Shown in pieces: positions 4,821-5,010 of a DNA stretch of 5,010 bases; within the stretch, counting starts at the first letter, position 1, and each line of letters begins with the position of its first letter. Made by a program: the position numbers and the translations under genes. Under the pieces are notes generated by a model. It searched no databases and was not told the DNA's origin. It worked only from the letters and a program-made list of their open reading frames with translations. Origin of the DNA: an uncultured Eggerthellaceae bacterium (GTDB taxonomy: Bacteria > Actinomycetota > Coriobacteriia > Coriobacteriales > Eggerthellaceae); contig CAUEBO010000110.1 of the NCBI GenBank assembly GCA_958454405.1, positions 1-5,010 of the forward strand, read 5' to 3'.

Positions 4821-4934
4821 GGAAAGCGGGGCGTCCGCGAAGCCCGCGTGCGCGCCTTCGTCGGCACGAGCGGCGCGCAAGCCAGGCCGATCGATGCTTG
4901 CCCGAACCTCGAGCGAGCTCGCGTGAAACGTAGT

Positions 4935-5008
4935 TGGCTGGGCCACCAGGATTCGAACCTGGATAGCTGGTACCAAAAACCAGAGTCCTGCCGTTGGACG
5001 ATGGCCCA
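4935..5008 (-). tRNA. tRNA-Gln (anticodon TTG), CCA encoded
   Basis: A complete cloverleaf can be folded. The acceptor stem TGGGCCA (5008-5002) pairs perfectly with TGGCCCA (4945-4939). The D arm is GTCC-GGAC. The anticodon stem CTGGT-ACCAG encloses the loop TTTTGGT with anticodon TTG (4976-4974). The T arm is CCAGG-TTCGAAT-CCTGG. Discriminator G (4938) and a genomically encoded CCA (4937-4935) follow. It decodes CAA, and CAG by wobble. In many Actinobacteria tRNA-Gln is charged with glutamate and then amidated by GatCAB, but this cannot be judged here. The gene converges on the LuxR regulator; no clear terminator is visible in the 114-bp gap between them. Confidence 0.97.
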
Positions 5009-5010
5009 GT

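Noticed and set aside
4826..4848. GCGGG...CCCGC hairpin after the regulator stop
   Set aside because: Short imperfect stem with a long loop and no T-tract; not distinguishable from GC-rich background.
4913..4922. GCGAGCTCGC palindrome downstream of tRNA-Gln as a terminator
   Set aside because: A perfect palindrome leaves no loop, and no U-tract follows on either strand; the 114-bp gap shows no convincing terminator for either converging gene.

Overview
The window looks like chromosome of an anaerobic, GC-rich gut actinobacterium of the Eggerthellaceae (Coriobacteriia: Eggerthella, Gordonibacter, Adlercreutzia, Slackia and relatives). Two things suggest this. One is a twin-arginine-exported FAD reductase divergent from a twelve-helix membrane protein that ends in a LuxR-type DNA-binding domain, a pairing characteristic of that family. 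The other is Actinobacteria-like ribosomal proteins. The genus cannot be fixed from the sequence.

Layout. Positions 1-918 (minus strand) hold the start of a translation operon in the order infA, rpmJ, rpsM; rpsM runs off the left edge a few residues short of its end. infA starts at TTG behind a good Shine-Dalgarno sequence. Its stop codon lies inside a hairpin followed by five U residues, and an unusually long 201-nt gap separates it from rpmJ. Positions 919-1281 are non-coding and carry two candidate sigma-70-type promoters firing into infA, plus small hairpins. A very strong intrinsic terminator (1282-1313) ends the next gene, a 558-residue Tat lipoprotein flavoprotein reductase (1359-3035, minus).

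Positions 3036-3332 form a divergent control region. It contains a leader hairpin, a weak candidate promoter for the reductase, two 19-bp direct repeats 25 bp apart that each hold a dyad (probable operators), and a candidate promoter for the regulator. The membrane LuxR regulator reads rightward (3333-4820). Its start is uncertain: no ATG or GTG exists in frame, and the best-placed Shine-Dalgarno sequence points to an ATC codon at 3309. The window closes with a complete tRNA-Gln(TTG) on the minus strand (4935-5008), convergent with the regulator.

How it fits together. The reductase and regulator look like a self-contained, inducible anaerobic-respiration or small-molecule-reduction module inserted between housekeeping genes. 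The membrane regulator probably senses a small molecule and activates the reductase through the tandem repeats. The reductase keeps the FAD-binding framework but appears to lack the catalytic arginine and several substrate-binding residues of fumarate reductase. Its substrate is therefore unknown and probably not fumarate. This pair is the most interesting part of the window.
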